Assembly: GCA_963580455.1 (NCBI GenBank)
Contig: OY756971.1
Span: forward strand, 16,701,001 to 16,765,000
Reading direction: 5' to 3'
DNA length: 64,000 bases
Source of the DNA: Euonymus europaeus
Lineage: Eukaryota; Streptophyta; Magnoliopsida; Celastrales; Celastraceae
Shown here piece by piece: positions 44,840-56,674 of this stretch (the first letter of the stretch is position 1; every line of letters begins with the position of its first letter). A program made the translations under genes and the position numbers. Below the pieces are notes generated by a model. The model was not told the DNA's origin and made no database searches. It saw only the letters and a program-made list of their open reading frames with translations.

Positions 44840-45437
44840 AATTACTCGTTATAAAACGAGATTGGTTGCACAAGATTTTTCGCAAAAAGTAGAATTGATT
44901 ATGATAAAATATATTCTTTTTTCATGGATGGAATCACATTCAAATTCCTAATTTGCTTAGCAGTCGCTAAACGACTAAATATTCATCTTATAGGCGTAGT
45001 AATAGCTTATTTATATGAATAGTTGAACAGTGAAGTTTATATGAAATTTTTTGATGCTTGAAGTAAAGCATAGATAAATGTGTTCAATTAAATTTCAACA
45101 TTTGCTATATGGATTAAAAGAATTCGGGCATATACGGCAAAACTGATTAAGTGAATCACTTGTTAATGAAGGATTTTTTCATGCGCATTTATTAAAAAGC
45201 CAAAATTTGGATTTGTTATAATCACTATTTATGATGATTTAAATTTAGTTGAAATTTCTGATGAGCTCACTATAGTTGCTGATTATTTGAAAGCAGGATT
45301 TTAGATAAAAGATATAGGAAAGACAAAATATTGTCTTGGCCTTCAAATCGAACACTTGAATAATGTTATCCTTGTTCAGCAGTCCACTTATATCGAAAAG
45401 GTATTAAACAATTCTATATGGACGAATGTTGCAATTG
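44840..45437 (+). pseudogene. Second Ty1/copia pol: reverse transcriptase, heavily decayed
   Basis: Joined across frames, the order fits copia reverse transcriptase: NEITRYKTRLVAQDFSQK, FMDGITFKFLICLAVAKRLN, a SEVYMKF piece, then FVIITIYDDLNLVEISDEL (YDDL for YVDD). The clearest open stretch is IGKTKYCLGLQIEHLNNVIL with QQSTYIEKVL, near 45315-45410. Many stops and frame changes. The homology breaks off at about 45437 (KQFYMDECCN) and resumes at about 50717 in the expected order, so one old copia copy was split by about 5.3 kb. Confidence 0.8.
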
Positions 45438-47710
45438 ATTTTGCAAAAGAAAAATTAAGGAAGTCGCCACCAATTGTAATAGGTGCAACTGGTCACTATA
45501 AAAATATTTTGGTTTAGGAAAACAGCTTTCAATTTAATTTTTATTATCTCATTAAATTATTAAGAAAATCAAGCGTGATATACTAACAAAAATATATATA
45601 TGAGGTATGATAATTATACAGAATATAAAAACTATATAGAGTCTAATATTAAGATTCATGGGACCCTTCCATCCAATGGTTAAGTTTCCATGAAATATTC
45701 TCATGTCAAGAATTTCTCTGAGGGTGTATCCATTGCATTGCCCAAATTAATTCTATCGTCGATTAAGACTTTTGATAATATTTTTATACATAAATAAAAT
45801 ATACAATATGGATTTTAATAAAAATAAATAATAAAAAAAATATATATTGAGAACCGAGATCATATTTTGTGGTCTAAACGATATTAAATTTATCTTTAAC
45901 CTAGATTCAAACACTTTAAAATTTTAAATTACGTAAAAATCAAACAACACGAAAAAGACATTTATGCAATTTATGTATAATCAACTAGCACGAAAATGAC
46001 ATATTTCAAGCAAATAACATAACATCAACATATTGAACTGTAACAAATTTCACTAGCAATCATACAATGGAAGGGACCAGAATTCCCATTTTTATGTCGG
46101 CAATCAACCACTTTAACCATATAATTAAATTAGTATGATCGAAGCTTATAATTAACTAGCTTACGAAAATTGGTATATTGAAAATCTCATATTACATATA
46201 AATATATATCGCAATACCCAATATCTTATATATACGTATCATATGCATATTTACAACATCACATATTTATGACCACATACACAACACATAGCTATATATA
46301 TGTATATATAGCTAGACATATATTTATGACCACATACTTTCCTACATCACATATATTTATTCACAACATCACATATTTATGACCACATACACAACACATA
46401 GCTATATATATGTATATATAGCTAGACATATATTTATGACCACATACTTTCCTACATCACATATATTTATTCACAACATCACATATTTATGACCACATAC
46501 ACAACATATAGCTATACATATATACATATATATATATATATATCATGATTCACATACACACAACATCCATACTTTCCTACACACATATATATATATATAT
46601 AGAAACCAAGCAAGAAGAAGCAGTTAAATAATTGATCCTTGTGATCTTCACAGAGGATCAATGAACTAAACAGCTAAATTGAAATACCAAACTAAAAACT
46701 TGAAGTCGCTTTGATTATTAACTAAGAAAGAACTATAAACGTAAGATTAAATAAAGCAAATAAAGCAAATAAAGAAATAATAATAAATTTAACAATGCTA
46801 AACATAAAAGCTTTTGGGCTTGATAACCACAGGCGACAAAGCCGACCATTTGTGGCACCGTTGAAGACTTAAGAAAATAAGAAGTAAAATAAGAACAATA
46901 AGAACATAAAGAACTTAAATAATTTATGCAATAAAGGAAATAGAACCAGCTATATAAGATATTATTGAAGTACTGTAAGACGTTAACAACATAAATGTTG
47001 GACTTACATACTTTTGATTGTAGATGGAAGCTCACTTAGTTACATTGGAGAAGAAGGTTTTCCTTCGAGAGGAAGGATTTTGAGAGGAGGGAACCGAACG
47101 TCCCAATTTTGGCTAAGAGAAAGCTTGAGAGACTACTAAACTTGGAATAAGACTTGGAAACCAAAACTTGAGAATACTAAGGCATAGGTCTCTTCCTTAT
47201 ATAAATGGAGAGAGAACCTTTACAATTATTAAAACATAGAAAAGTAAACTTGAATAGTGGTATTTGTCTCTCATTTTTGTCTTTGTCTTCCACCATTGCT
47301 TTAATGGAAAAGCAATAAGTTGTCTTCTTGTCTTTTTCTTTTGTCAATTTACCAGATGGTAAATGTTTTAACCCAAAGGGTATTACAGTCTTTTTAGTAA
47401 AAATCCAGCTGTAAACGGATTTGGTAATGTATTTTCCACCTACCGTTTGAGGTGGACTAGTCAAGCCTTATATACGTAGACTTGATTAGGTACCTTGTAA
47501 GATTTTTGAGTTTTTTAGTAAAACTTCCAATTTTTAACGGATTTGATTAAATCTTTACATATATATATATATCATGCATGCATATACTGGTATACATAAT
47601 CGAAAAACCAAAACAACACGTATAAGGTGCATATACTTCACAAGTACATGTGATCACAAAAGCAAAAACAACAATTGCAAGGTGTATATGTATATGCATA
47701 ACTCAATATA
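45438..47710. other. Left part of the DNA inserted in the second copia
   Basis: AT-rich, no clear gene. It includes a 110 bp tandem repeat (46253-46515). The part from about 46640 to 47500, read on the minus strand, has a TATATAAGG-like box near 47195-47205 and looks like retroelement leader or LTR DNA. The minus-strand frames at 46733-47035 and 47177-47464 match nothing I know. Confidence 0.4.
46253..46515 (+). repeat. 110 bp tandem repeat, two full copies plus a partial third
   Basis: Units begin ACAACATCACATATTTATGA at 46253, 46363 and 46473. The first two are nearly identical and include ATAGCTATATATATGTATAT. The third decays after about 40 bp into AT dinucleotide repeats. Confidence 0.9.
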
Positions 47711-48536
47711 TGTAATGCCCCGTCCCATGAAATCCTAATTCATGAGTCCAGAACGCTACCTATTTTACATTGCTATCCATCATAACCATGTAATTCTATA
47801 TATCTACAGAAAAATCTCAATTACTGCTAGTATAAAATTTAGAAACTCTAACTAAATAAACTCAGTAAATAACTCAATTTAATCATCCTAATTTCAATGA
47901 TGATTTAACAATCATAATTTCGTGACTGTAATTAAAGTAAGGAGATACAATACATATTTCTTATTTTTATTTCAAACTTTTGTTCATTGATGATAATTTG
48001 TATACTATAAATAATCAGTGGACCTAAATAGAACTAGTAATCTTATTATGAACTAACAAAACCTAACTCCGGCACAAGAGCATCCTTTCCATGAATCCGC
48101 AGTCACGCCATCAACAGCTAGGTCAGTTTAATCATCAATGATTCAGTACCTGTATCACGGAACATAGTGAGCTAAAGCCCAACAAATAATACTTATGCAT
48201 GAATGCGCGTGAACATTATTTTTATAAAACAATCAGCCATTTAAATTCTTTTCCAATACTTGGGCCCTTAACCTAGGTAAACTGCTACAGAGCAACCGGT
48301 CGGGATTTTTCTTTGATTTAGTGTTCTACCAAAGAACACTTTTCAGTCAATAAAACATTTTCCTTTTCCTTTTACGTTTTCCTTTTCCTTTTTCAGTCAA
48401 CATATACCCTCCCTGTAGCAGTTGTACCCGGTTCATAAAACATTTTTCCTAACTCATCATCACTAGTTCAGGCTCATAAACACAACACAATCAATGCATA
48501 TATTTTTATACAGATAACATATCTTCATAAGTTTAG

Positions 48537-48568
<32 letters not shown>

Positions 48569-49666
48569 TACTAAGATGTCTATAATCAACAGAGTCCATA
48601 CAACTATTACTATAACAATATCAATCTCATTACAACAACCCAATCATACTAACATATATATATATATATATTCGCATATACATATTCATACACATACAAA
48701 TACATAAATTGTAAAATTAATAATCCTTCAGCATGCAATTCTGTAACACATGTGAGTATTACTTACCTTAGCGCTTTTTCCCTAGATATCGATAATTGTT
48801 ATGAAAGAGTTCGTCTTGAAACCCAAAATACTACATCAAACATCTTACAATTTATTTATAAGATAATATTAAATCCATTAAATTAATTAGGCCAAAAACA
48901 TTCAACTGAGTCGGGTCGACCCGGTTAAGATCCCCTTCCCATTCATGCGGGTCAGCAGACCCACCTATTCTTGGAATCAGGTCGTCGCTGGTAAGGGATC
49001 GGTGAGGCTCACGGCTGCCATGGATGGGTAGAGATTGACACGAGCAACCTCCCAGTGGTCCTCGTTCCCTGAGATATGGCCGGAAAACATAAAAAAATCA
49101 TCGAAAAACCCTCAGTTCCCGTCCCCCTTCTCCCCTTCTGTTGACGACGTAAACCCATTTCGTTTCGTACGAAAATGGTACCGTTAAGTTCCTTGATCCG
49201 AGCCCGTCATTTCCGTATCGGTTTCGTCGCCGTTGGCCTCGATCCCCGTAAATTCGATTTCCGTCGCCTCCGCCCTTGGTTCCCTGGTTCCCCTCTAGGG
49301 TTCCTCGAATTTTGTGCCAAATTACCCTTATTTTTATATTATTTGATTTTTAAGCCCTTTTTTTTTACCTTTATACCCTTCCATTATCTGCTTAATTACG
49401 CATGAACCTAGTGTTATTTACTAGTTTGCCATTATGTATATATCTCAATATCATATACTAATTATTCCCTCTTAAATTCATGATATTTGAATTTTGACCC
49501 AGCTTATAATGATTCTCGCACCCATAATTTTTATTTCCGCTATAGAATTTACGAAAAATGTTCCAACCCAATTTAAAGCACACATGACGTCGCCTACCTG
49601 ATACATGACATCACCGATATTACCACATTTATCACAACAAGTTATCCAAAAGTTCAGGGTGTTACA
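47711..49666. mobile_element. Solo LTR, Ty3/gypsy type
   Basis: The element starts TGTAATGCCCCGTCCC and ends CAGGGTGTTACA. Its ends are an inverted repeat (TGTAA..TTACA), typical of plant chromovirus-like LTRs. It is 1956 bp long. The flanks carry ATATA at 47706-47710 and 49667-49671, a likely 5 bp target duplication, although the local AT repeats weaken this. A GC-richer middle part (48900-49310) contains GGGTCGACCCGG. No internal retroelement genes are present, so it is a solo LTR. Orientation not settled. Confidence 0.8.
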
Positions 49667-49671
49667 ATATA

Positions 49672-50716
49672 TATCTATCATATTCGCATGTATATGTACA
49701 TATAGTCAACAGAAAATAGCAAGTATATATAACAACGATGATACCTATAGATGAATGGAGGAGATGGGCTACTAGTGAATGATGATCGATGAGGTGATTT
49801 CGGGTCCAAGAAATCGGTGATGAAGAGGTTTTTAGGTGAGCCAAAATAGTTTTGAAGGGTGAGGAAGAATAAAGGAAAAGAGGAGCTGGGTAAAGGGTTT
49901 TCGTCCAGGTGAGGCTCGGGTGTTGGGATTTTAAAGATATCAGTGATTCTCTAGTGATAGAAATTGGTAATAAAAATAGTGAAAAATTCCCACCCCCAAG
50001 TTTCGGTCTCCTCATTTATTTATACTGAAATTCCAGTTTTAATTTATTTCAACCAGCATGATTTCCTTCCCTTTTTTGCCTAATTTCTACCTGAAATCAA
50101 CCCCTAAATATCTTTCAAAAATCTCTCTAAATTTTTCGAAATTCCTCTTATTCTCTCCTTCCCTTTTTGTGTAACTTTCATCAAAAACCTTACTTTTCTT
50201 ACTTGATTGCTTACCTTATTTTCGCTGATTCTTCAAGCTTTGGAAGGAAACTTAAGATTTTGCCAACGGTCGACTCCCCGAAACCCTAACCTGCCACCCC
50301 TAGTTCTTTTTTTTCCTCATGTTCCTCTTGAAGGTAACCTACGCATTTGCAAGTGAAGGGGAAGAACAAATGGGCTGGGTCGGTGCTTTGGGTCTTTTGG
50401 TTACTTACTTGGGCTTACATTAAAGATTGGATTAAGATGATGGGCCGATTGGCCCAAGAGGATGAAGAAGGGCTCTTTTATTAGATCAAAATTTGTTTAG
50501 GCTAATACTTGGGTTAAAAATGTTTATGAGCCATAGGATTGTAAACAGGCTTGGATTTTTTTCTTTGGATCTAAATTTGGGCTATTCTTGAGTCTAAATA
50601 GGCCTCACTTCCTTTCGAATTTTTAATTGAGCTTAAACCTTTGTTGATCTTGGGCCTCTCTTGAGCTCGAGTTAATGACTTGTGTTTTGGGCAAAAATGG
50701 GGTGCAATAGCGAAAT
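49672..50716. other. Right part of the DNA inserted in the second copia
   Basis: No gene recognised. On the minus strand a TATAAATAAATGAGGAGA box near 50010-50025 is followed by a 117-codon frame (49662-50015) without known motif, perhaps an LTR promoter region. The insertion ends near 50716, where copia coding homology resumes. Confidence 0.4.
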
Positions 50717-51085
50717 TCACTCTTTGAGTTCTCTAATAATAGTTCGTTCACTTTATGCTAGGAAAGATACATTTTGACCTCAAGATGAGGGGGATATTAC
50801 TTGGTTCAGAAGTATCATATTTGAGTGCAATTGGATCTTTGATGTATTTAGCCAATTTTACCCGTACAGATATTACCTTCACTGTCTATTTACTAGCAAG
50901 ATATAATTATGTTCCTACTTGATGACACTGTAATGGAGTTAAACATGTTTTACATTATCTTAGAGGTAAAACCAATTTGGTTCTATTTTACCTATCTAAT
51001 TTCAAGTCTTAGTTATTGGTTATGCAAATGCTGATTATCTATCCGATCCTCATAGTAAAAAAGTCTCAAACTGGTTACATCCAAA
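50717..51085 (+). pseudogene. Second Ty1/copia pol: start of RNase H region, decayed
   Basis: Frames give HSLSSLIIVRSLYARKDTF, SEVSYLSAIGSLMYLANF, TRTDITFTVYLLARY, GVKHVLHYLRGKTNL and YANADYLSDPHSKKSQTGY. These are the linker and first RNase H blocks of copia elements, in the right order after the piece ending at 45437. Homology stops at about 51085, before the second half of RNase H. Confidence 0.8.
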
Positions 51086-51929
51086 AATAGCTCATTTGGA
51101 TGACATGTCAGGTGATGGCCGAGATAGGTCTTCTCAGGTAGTATTACTCTTCTCGAATGCTGATTTGCCTGTGTAAACGAGTAAACATGAGCTAAGAACC
51201 CGTCAGAGGTGGTTATCTAACATTGACACTCCATCGCTTAATTCAGATATGAATGTAAGTAATTCTCATAGAGAGCATTACTCGATGCTCTAGGAGTTAA
51301 ATAGTAGATTGGGAAATGTGTGTTAAGCTTACCTGTTGAAGGACCTTTTTTCTAGCAGTAGAGTTTTCCTTCTCTTTTTTGCAATGAAGTTCTTTCTTGA
51401 GTAGAGTTCTTGTTGAGGTAGGAAACCATCCTAGTTGAGGGAGAGTCATTGTTAAAGAAGGAACTCATTTCTTAGAGATAGCAAACTATCAGAGAACTCT
51501 AATAAAGAGCATAGTAGTGGACTACTCGGTTAAGGCCGAGCAGCGAAAGCCGAGCATTGCATGTTTGAGTTTTGTACATCATCTAACATTGCCCAGGTCT
51601 TTATTGTATGTCGTGTGTCAGTTTCTTAGTTTAGCATATTTTAAACTCTAGTGAACCTGAGCATAGTACTTTGATTACTGTAACTTTAAGGTGTCTAAGT
51701 TGTAGTAACCTTTTGCTCTGTCGCTGTAGCCTAAAGAGGATGAATGTAGGCATGTCATTTAGCCACTCTCTCACTTCATTTTTCGCATGATGTTGATTTT
51801 CCCGGATATCGGGCTGAGAATTAGTACTTCGTGGTTCCTGCGAAGAATAATGTCTCATATAGGTATCTCTAATGTATCGTGTGCGTATTATTTATGAACG
51901 TGCCTGGTATCGTATCTTAATTTTTTACC
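51086..51929. other. Noncoding stretch
   Basis: No gene seen. Around 51330-51560 the + strand has repeated pieces such as GTAGAGTTTTCCTT / GTAGAGTTCTTG and GGCCGAGCAGCGAAAGCCGAGCA, like degenerate LTR sequence. No ends could be defined. Confidence 0.35.
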
Positions 51930-53688
51930 TGGAATGCTGATAAGCTACTGCTACCTGGGTGGAAGTACTTCTCAATATCTGTGTCAGTCCGTGCACTTCA
52001 ATTTCAGTCAACTCATCAAGATTTTGCCTTGCTTCCTCCAATTGTTTTTCCAATGCCCTTACCCTTTCATGCAATTCTTCAATGTATGTGTTTTTTTTCA
52101 TCAAGTTGGTTTCGCATGTAAACTTCTCTCACTTTGGCTGCCTCCAGGTCTGTGAGAAGTTGATTAACAGTTTCTTACAGTGACTTGTTCCCTTGGACAG
52201 ATTTGGGTGTTGCTGTTGATGTATCCGGGTCCTCCGATTTTTTGATGATGTGTTCTGCAAGCCTCAACAGCGGGGTGTTCTCAAGATCGTAATAACTGAC
52301 TTGATCAAACATTTGGGTCACTTCATTAGGGTTTGGTGTAGGTCGCTCTGGGTGATCATCCTCTTCTTCACTATTTTATGTTTCTTCACTATCTTCTTCT
52401 TCTTCATTGTCCTCATCATCAGAACGATCTTACTATTTTTCTTCACTATCCTGCTGCTCCTCATCATCTTTGGATGAAAGCTCAGTTTTAAACTCGTGTA
52501 ATTTACCAAATTTAGTTCTCTTCAAGGCACTAGATAGTTCCCTGAGATCCCATTTTGCACAAGTCAACTTTGTCTTCATATTTTTGGCTTCACAAATATT
52601 TGCTAATTCCATCACCCAAAACTGAATCACAAGACAAAAAAAATGAATTAATATATATGGGTATCATGAATGTATTATACTTAGATCATAATAGTATTAT
52701 GAAGGTGTAATTGTAAACGAATTTTTTACCGGCAGAGCAACTAAACAACCTGCTACGTCTTTCGGGCTGCAATTCGATAACGAAGTCTGCAAGTATTGAA
52801 AAATGTGACGAATCCAATTATAGGTATTCAATTGCTCAAGTTCCTCCACATAGCTGATGTACCCCCAACTTAGAGTCATGGATTTATTAGCAACAAACAA
52901 AGAAGCAAGCATGTAAAGCACTAGAAGACGACAGAGGTCATCTTCATCCTCTGTTTTACTTCCTAAAGATACTTCTTTCACCTGAGTTTCTATAATTGAT
53001 TTGGTCAATCTAGGAGTAAACCTCAACCTTCTTTGTATGAAACTGCTGCTTGTGTCTTTTTTTTGGGGTGTCACGTCAATAGCTTTCTTACCATCTTCTA
53101 TCATGAAGATGTCCTTGAAATCCTTGTAAAGAAGCTTCCTCCTTTGTCCTCCAATGACGAATGATTCTGTTTTGCTGTGAAATGCCTTTAGTAGGTTGAA
53201 CATGTTGTTAGAGAAACCACATTCTGCCAATTTAAGATCTTTGCTCAATATGGCTTCAATCAACTGCCTAAATGGTGTCTTCTTCAGTTTTCCAATTTGT
53301 CTCTTGCTCAGAGATAGATTTTCTATCAGACCAACAACTGATTGCAGACTTGACTTGTAATGTGGAGTGGGTTTACTTTCTTCTGATGTCTTTTTACCCT
53401 GGAATCACATATTAATTGGGATGAAATCATAGATGTATCATGATCATATTACACCATGCAATACATATATCATTTTACGATAACAACTCAGCCAACATAA
53501 AGGATCCCAAATATTTAATCGCCCATTGTTCTGGCATTTCTAAGCTATTAAACATGGTTGTATTATGACATACTCGCAAAGGTATCACATTTTTTTCAGA
53601 AAAATACAAATATTCATCATAGAATGCTTACCATTGTTTCTTTAGCAAGATATATCACCGGTCTTCCAGAAAAATCGAAGGTGTATCG
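51930..53688 (-). pseudogene. Transposon-type gene with plant-mobile/DUF1985-like domain, acidic region and coiled coil
   Basis: Three exons join in frame: 53688-53632 (RYTFDFSGRPVIYLAKETM), 53398-52730 (223 codons, with PTPHYKSSLQSVVGLIENLS and LCRLLVLYMLASLFVANK, then YVEELEQLNTYNWIRHIF) and 52621-52433 (FWVMELANICEAKNM..). The YNW..H.. and domain-end GCLVALPFWVMELANIC blocks resemble the DUF1985 or plant-mobile-like domain often carried with Ulp1 proteases by Mutator-like elements (from memory). After the stop at 52433 the frame continues through Asp/Glu-rich repeats and, after a frameshift near 52100, a coiled coil (EELHERVRALEKQLEEARQN). No start codon was found, and no protease domain is present. 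A decayed transposon gene is the best reading. Confidence 0.55.
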
Positions 53689-54654
53689 CTGTGTAAGAAA
53701 AAAACTCACTATCGCCGGGTTATTTAAAGGTCGCTAGCAGTTGCGTCGTTGAACTAGTGTCATTAACGGAGGAGGTGCGTTGTCGGAAGAGTCGCAACGT
53801 TCTCCGAATAGTCACGTCGTTGTCAGAGGAGTTGTGCTTCACTAAAAATTGATGATGTGCTTGTCGAAGACGACGCTTGTAAGCCGAAAGATGCTCCGTC
53901 TATGGCGGTGCATGCTGAAGAGTCGGAATGATGTTGGAAGAATACTGTTTTGGGGCAATTGTGACGGTGGGGAGATATTGTTTGGGTATCACGATAATCA
54001 AGATTGCTCTGGTTGTTTTCGGGTATCACGCCACCTAGGTAGACTGATAGTGTATCACGCACGCATCAATGTATTTTTGAATTTCAAAATCGTGATACAG
54101 GGTCATATGGGTAAATTTGTTAATGGCTGGACTTAAACGCAAGGAAGAATTTCGCGCCAGACCTATAATCAAATAAGTCTCCAAAACTATACCGGCCTAC
54201 AATTGCCCCTTCAACTTTCAAGGCTAATTTTCATTGACCAAAAAGCTCGTCATCAGTCCATTGTCACCTTCAAATCTAAGGCCCAAGATGGCATATCAAG
54301 AGGTCCACATAAAACTTTCGAGAAAATTTTGGGAAACGGACAAGCCATTGCAATAATGAAATCGCGTATTAAATATCAGATGGTACATCGGGTAATGATA
54401 CCCGGCCCGACCAGTAATCTGTAATTTGATCATTCGGTAACTGGGCAATTGCAATGCTGCGATTTTGATGTGTCAGCAAATGTGTATTGATATATGTGTT
54501 TTATTGATGTAGATAAATATGTGGCTTGACTTTTTGTAATAATATGAGACCTAGTATTTATTTTTCTGTAAATTTAATGGAGACATTAGGGAGAAGAGTA
54601 ATGTCGTTGATTTGCCTAAAATGAAGATAGAGAAAATATAAGAATATTTCTGGG
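53689..54654. other. Noncoding stretch next to the transposon-type gene
   Basis: No recognisable protein. GC-richer patches at 53720-53880 may be the leader of the minus-strand gene. The segment 54060-54220 (GGGTCATATGGGTAAATTTG, AATTTCGCGCCAGACCTATA) could be an element end, but I did not find its inverted partner. Confidence 0.35.
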
Positions 54655-54892
54655 GTGTGATTCTCTGTTGGTGGTCAATTGGTTAAGAAGTAAAGGTGCC
54701 CTCAATCTCTCTCGCGCTAATATGGTGGAGGAGTGCAGACAACTCTTGGATAAAGACTGGGTTGTGCAGATAAGTCACGTATATCGTGAGAGTAATAAGT
54801 GTGTGGATTATCTTGCAAATTTTTCGCTCCAGCAAGGTCAAGGGGTTAGGTATCTTCATTACCCGCCTTCTGAGATGCTCAAGCAGCTTTGA
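54655..54892 (+). pseudogene. LINE fragment: RNase H-like domain and 3' tail
   Basis: The frame from 54655 gives CDSLLVVNWLRSKGALNL, VEECRQLLDKDWVVQISHVY and RESNKCVDYLANFSLQQGQG, then PPSEMLKQL and a stop. The ISHVYRE.N...D.LAN block is the last part of the RNase H-like domain at the C-terminus of plant LINE polyproteins. About 100 bp later an A-rich tail (AAAAAAAAATG at 54984-54994) fits a LINE 3' end. Everything upstream of the RNase H domain is missing, so this is a 5'-truncated copy. Confidence 0.8.
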
Positions 54893-56674
54893 GAGGATGT
54901 GAGAGGTGTTCTTTTGCCTCGTCGGATATCTGTCTTGATAGAGTATGCTATGTTTTTGTGGTTTCCCCACTCCCTAGTATTCAAAAAAAAATGTTGAAAA
55001 AGTATGTGAAACCATATTTTGTGTAATGCATGCAAATGTTTCCATTGTGGTTGCCCTTAATAAGGTTATCAGTCGGGTTTTAGGATTCGGGAAAAAAATA
55101 CTCAATCGGACTCGAATAAGCCTGATATACAACTCTATATTAAAATAGAGACTGAGTGTGTTTGTTTTTAGTTTTGAAAATAACACTCTGTCAAAAATTT
55201 GTTTGGGTGTTGAAGTCTTAAAAAGCAAATTTCAAATTTTTTTATTGAAAACACAAAATGATCGATGACATTATCGTAAATAATCTGAATTTCATTCAAT
55301 GATTTTTTTTCCTCTCTTCTCTCTCACTCCACCAGACAGTTTTTCTCACATTACCGACATCGGATATTCGCCGTTCGACGATCATTCTCAACATGGTTGG
55401 TCTTAAAAGAATCACAAGATGACGAGTAAGAAATCCCAACCAACATCGACTCATTTCGTCAATCATAGCTCCCAAAATCTCACCTCAAAGATTGCGGCCA
55501 TTGTGGAGAAAAACTGCTTGATCTGGCCACCACCGGTGACACCTCCATTGGACTCGCCGGATTGAGGAGCATCTAACCCCATTCTTTTTCTGGTCAGATG
55601 AGTCACCGGAAGGTCGCGACCCGGTCTTGACCAGATTTGGTACCCGATGTTGGAGTGATTTGGTGATTTTGAGTTTAATTTTGATGAATTTCTGTTTAAT
55701 TTGGATGAATTTCAATTTTATTTGAAATAATTTTAGCTCAATTTCAATTTCATGTTTTCGGTTTTCGAAAACGTAATCAAATAACACAAACTAAATGAAT
55801 TTTTAACACTTTTTATTCCTAAAAATAATTTTTAAAAAATAAACTCAAAATCGTTTTTTTTTTAAAAAAACAATATCCAATCCCACTGTTAAAGAGTTGA
55901 ATTTACGCTCACACTTTATGAATCTCAAGTCTTTTGGGCTTGATAACATGTGAGGTTGCAAATCCACAACCACAATAATAATGTCTCCTGTCCAACTATA
56001 ATACAAAGACTTTGACTATCTTTTCCACAAAAATTGATTTGTGGAAGTTGACTATATATTTACAAAAACGAAACGTCGGAGTCTGTTGCAATTTTTTCCA
56101 CAGCATATCTCGCTGTAAATCGATTTTCATGCAGTAAGAGAATTTGTTTTATTTTTAAAAAATTATAAATGTGTTTTGATCGAAATTGTGAGTCCAACGG
56201 TACATTAGCACTATATCAAAGCTCGTCATCTTATCAATAATCATGCTTTGAAGGGTACGGTGTTATGTTTTGTTTGTGGGTAATTTGGATGGTGTGTACG
56301 TACTCATGAGTTGTGTTGTTCTGTTTTCGTCTACCTTCAAATAGAGAAGTCTACCACTATGGTGATTATATGTTGCATTTTTCGATGAATGCATCTAGTT
56401 TTATGATTTAACAAAAAAATAAAAATAAAATTATGCTTTCATTTCTCACTAAATTCTAATACTAAAATGTCAACCTCCGATCCACAAGGAAAAGTTCATG
56501 TGAAACCAAAAAACAGGCTGTTACTTCCAGGAAACAAGACAAATTCCAATCATAGTCATTATCACTAGTGCACTAAGACAAAACCCCCCACTGGTCCAAA
56601 TTTCAAACATGTAAGTATTGAACACTCCACAGCTTGCTTGATTGCTTTGTCTCAACTTGAGACTCTTACCAAAA
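54893..56674. other. LINE tail, then intergenic DNA upstream of the OPT gene
   Basis: The LINE 3' UTR and A-tail end near 54995. The rest has no gene. The minus-strand frame at 55485-55787 contains repeated KLKFIQIKQKFIKIKLKI, which is low-complexity translation. The promoter of the OPT gene should lie just before 56675; no definite TATA box was seen. Confidence 0.45.

Noticed and set aside
49175..49405. ORF MVPLSSLIRARHFRIGFVAVGL in the GC-richer part of the solo LTR
   Set aside because: It lies within the LTR, and no domain is recognisable.
55158..55880. Possible MITE with TGTGTTTGTTTTT and TTTGTGTTATTTG ends
   Set aside because: The end similarity is weak, AT-rich and without a target duplication.
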